Shown here: piece by piece, positions 4,798-5,521 of the stretch
Numbering within the stretch: the stretch's first letter is position 1
Layout: each line of letters begins with the position of its first letter
Assembly (NCBI GenBank): GCA_945888565.1
Contig: CAMDAL010000281.1
Location: 1 to 5,521 of the forward strand
DNA: 5,521 nucleotides
From: Devosia equisanguinis
Lineage (GTDB): Bacteria > Pseudomonadota > Alphaproteobacteria > Rhizobiales > Devosiaceae
Direction: 5' to 3'
Made by a program: the position numbers and the translations under genes
The notes under the pieces: generated by a model
Databases searched by the model: none
What the model saw: the letters and a program-made list of their open reading frames with translations, nothing else
What the model was told of the DNA's origin: nothing

Positions 4798-5379
4798 TTG
4801 ATTCGCGGGGGGGAAACGTTTGTTCTTCAACTGGCGGGGGCGCCGGGGTCTGGGAAATCGACCCTTGCGCGCGCGATAGCAACCAAAGTCGATGTTGTCG
4901 TTCTCGATCTCGACATAATCAAGAGCGCAGTTCTCTCAGTGGACCCTGACTTTCAGCGCGCCAGTCGTGTGGGCTATGAGGTGCTTTGGGCGATGCTGGA
5001 ATCCTTAGTGATCCAAGGTTTCAGCGTTGTCGTAGACAGTCCCTGCAACTATCAGGAGGTGCTGGACAACAGTATGCGAATAGCTGCGCAGCACGGCGCC
5101 CGCTTCGGATTTGTGGAGTGCCGCGTCGAGGATGTCGAACTTCTGGATGCTAGGCTGCGTACCCGACCTACACAGCGTAGCCAGCAAATATCTGTTGAGC
5201 AGCGCCCAATGGATGCGCCATCCGGACAGGTTGACCCGGCGGAACTGTTTCATCGCTGGATCTTCGATATTGTACGCCCCGCGCATGGCTATATACAGCT
5301 GGATACCCAAGCTGACATCAATAGGCTTGCGGAAGCAGCCATCGAGTACATTGCCTCTTTAGTAGCTCCAGAGCGGTAA
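4798..5379 (+). CDS. Orphan P-loop kinase-like ATPase (AAA_33 / zeta-toxin-like superfamily)
   Basis: 193 residues. The N-terminal strand FVLQLAG leads to the Walker A motif GAPGSGKST (14-22). DLDIIK (37-42) follows, where small nucleotide- or sugar-type kinases hold an acidic residue near the phosphate acceptor. FSVVVDSPCNY (75-85) is the Walker-B-like strand, and RLRTRP (119-124) is a lid with arginines. This order fits the AAA_33 group of small kinases, which includes gluconokinase-like, adenylylsulfate-kinase-like and zeta-toxin-like proteins. No antitoxin partner is present, and zeta-specific motifs are not evident. The substrate cannot be named. Codon use departs from fabB: ATA and TTA codons occur several times here and I saw none in fabB. 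Sampled stretches have about 50-58% GC against about 72% in a sampled fabB line, which suggests transfer. The final stop (5377-5379) lies at the edge of the IS66-type element. The 197 bp upstream hold no convincing gene. Confidence 0.7.
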   Translation: MIRGGETFVLQLAGAPGSGKSTLARAIATKVDVVVLDLDIIKSAVLSVDPDFQRASRVGYEVLWAMLESLVIQGFSVVVDSPCNYQEVLDNSMRIAAQHGARFGFVECRVEDVELLDARLRTRPTQRSQQISVEQRPMDAPSGQVDPAELFHRWIFDIVRPAHGYIQLDTQADINRLAEAAIEYIASLVAPER

Positions 5380-5521
5380 TTACCCACCCCCTTGTCATCG
5401 GGGTAAATCCCTGAATCTCTGGGGCTATGGACAGAGGTGATTTGCAGCAGCTCAGCAAAGAGCAACTGATCGAGTTGGTGCTGCGGCTTCAGCGGCCCGA
5501 CAAGAATTCGCGCACCTCGTC
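5376..5521 (+). mobile_element. Left end of an IS66-type insertion element (boundary uncertain)
   Basis: The transposase start at 5427 implies that the element's end lies shortly upstream. GTAA at 5376-5379 matches the usual IS66-family terminus. A 6-bp inverted repeat, TTACCC (5380-5385) and GGGTAA (5401-5406), lies just inside. If GTAA is the terminus, the stop codon of the kinase gene is supplied by the element. The right end is outside the window. Confidence 0.4.
5427..5521 (+). CDS. IS66-type transposase, N-terminal fragment (DUF6444-like; 3' end outside window)
   Basis: The 31 visible codons from ATG read MDRGDLQQLSKEQL, then IELVLRLQRPDKNSRTS. This opening (short acidic start, LSKEQLIELVLRLQ helix, then P-x-K-x-SRTS) is what I recognise as the N-terminal domain of a large group of IS66-family transposases, followed in full-length proteins by an SSKPPS-type linker and the DDE core. 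GGGG lies immediately upstream, but its 2-nt spacing makes a poor ribosome site. The DDE domain is off the window. Confidence 0.7.
   Translation, partial: MDRGDLQQLSKEQLIELVLRLQRPDKNSRTS

Noticed and set aside
1..5521. tRNA, rRNA and CRISPR arrays
   Set aside because: No cloverleaf-like segments, rRNA motifs or regularly spaced direct repeats were found by eye.

Overview
The window looks like chromosome from a GC-rich alphaproteobacterium, most likely a sphingomonad-type lineage. I infer this from protein-level recognition of an Irr-type Fur regulator next to fabA-fabB, a D-glycerate-dehydrogenase-like protein and the strong GC bias of codon third positions. No search could be run, so the taxon is an inference. 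A mobile element enters at each edge: the last 41 codons of an IS630-type transposase at the left, and the first 31 codons of an IS66-type (DUF6444-like) transposase at the right.

Left block (142-1823): a D-2-hydroxyacid dehydrogenase on the minus strand, started by TTG, lies head to head with a secreted protein carrying two SH3-like repeats. The dehydrogenase has Arg where the family normally has its catalytic Glu. The 111 bp between the convergent SH3 gene and irr hold a 16-bp sequence very close to the ParB-binding parS site. A perfect 9-bp hairpin abuts it.

Middle block (1935-4351): irr (minus strand) diverges from fabA-fabB (plus strand). FabA and FabB together introduce and extend the cis double bond in anaerobic-type unsaturated fatty acid synthesis. 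The 159-bp divergent region contains a good promoter for irr, overlapped by a 10-bp palindrome, and a weaker candidate promoter for fabA. A long bulged hairpin sits between fabA and fabB.

Right block (4352-5521): immediately after fabB there is an 18-bp near-perfect palindrome of the type used by self-regulating toxin-antitoxin operons. A frameshifted, truncated RelE/HigB toxin gene follows, with no antitoxin. About 200 bp without a convincing gene come next, then an orphan small P-loop kinase-like gene with lower GC and different codon use, then the IS66-type element. This block looks like a decayed accessory insertion behind the fatty-acid operon; fabI, often next to fabA-fabB in alphaproteobacteria, is not in the window.

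No clearly new multi-gene system is visible. The most interesting signals are the parS-like site, the altered dehydrogenase active site, and the toxin operator that has outlived its operon.
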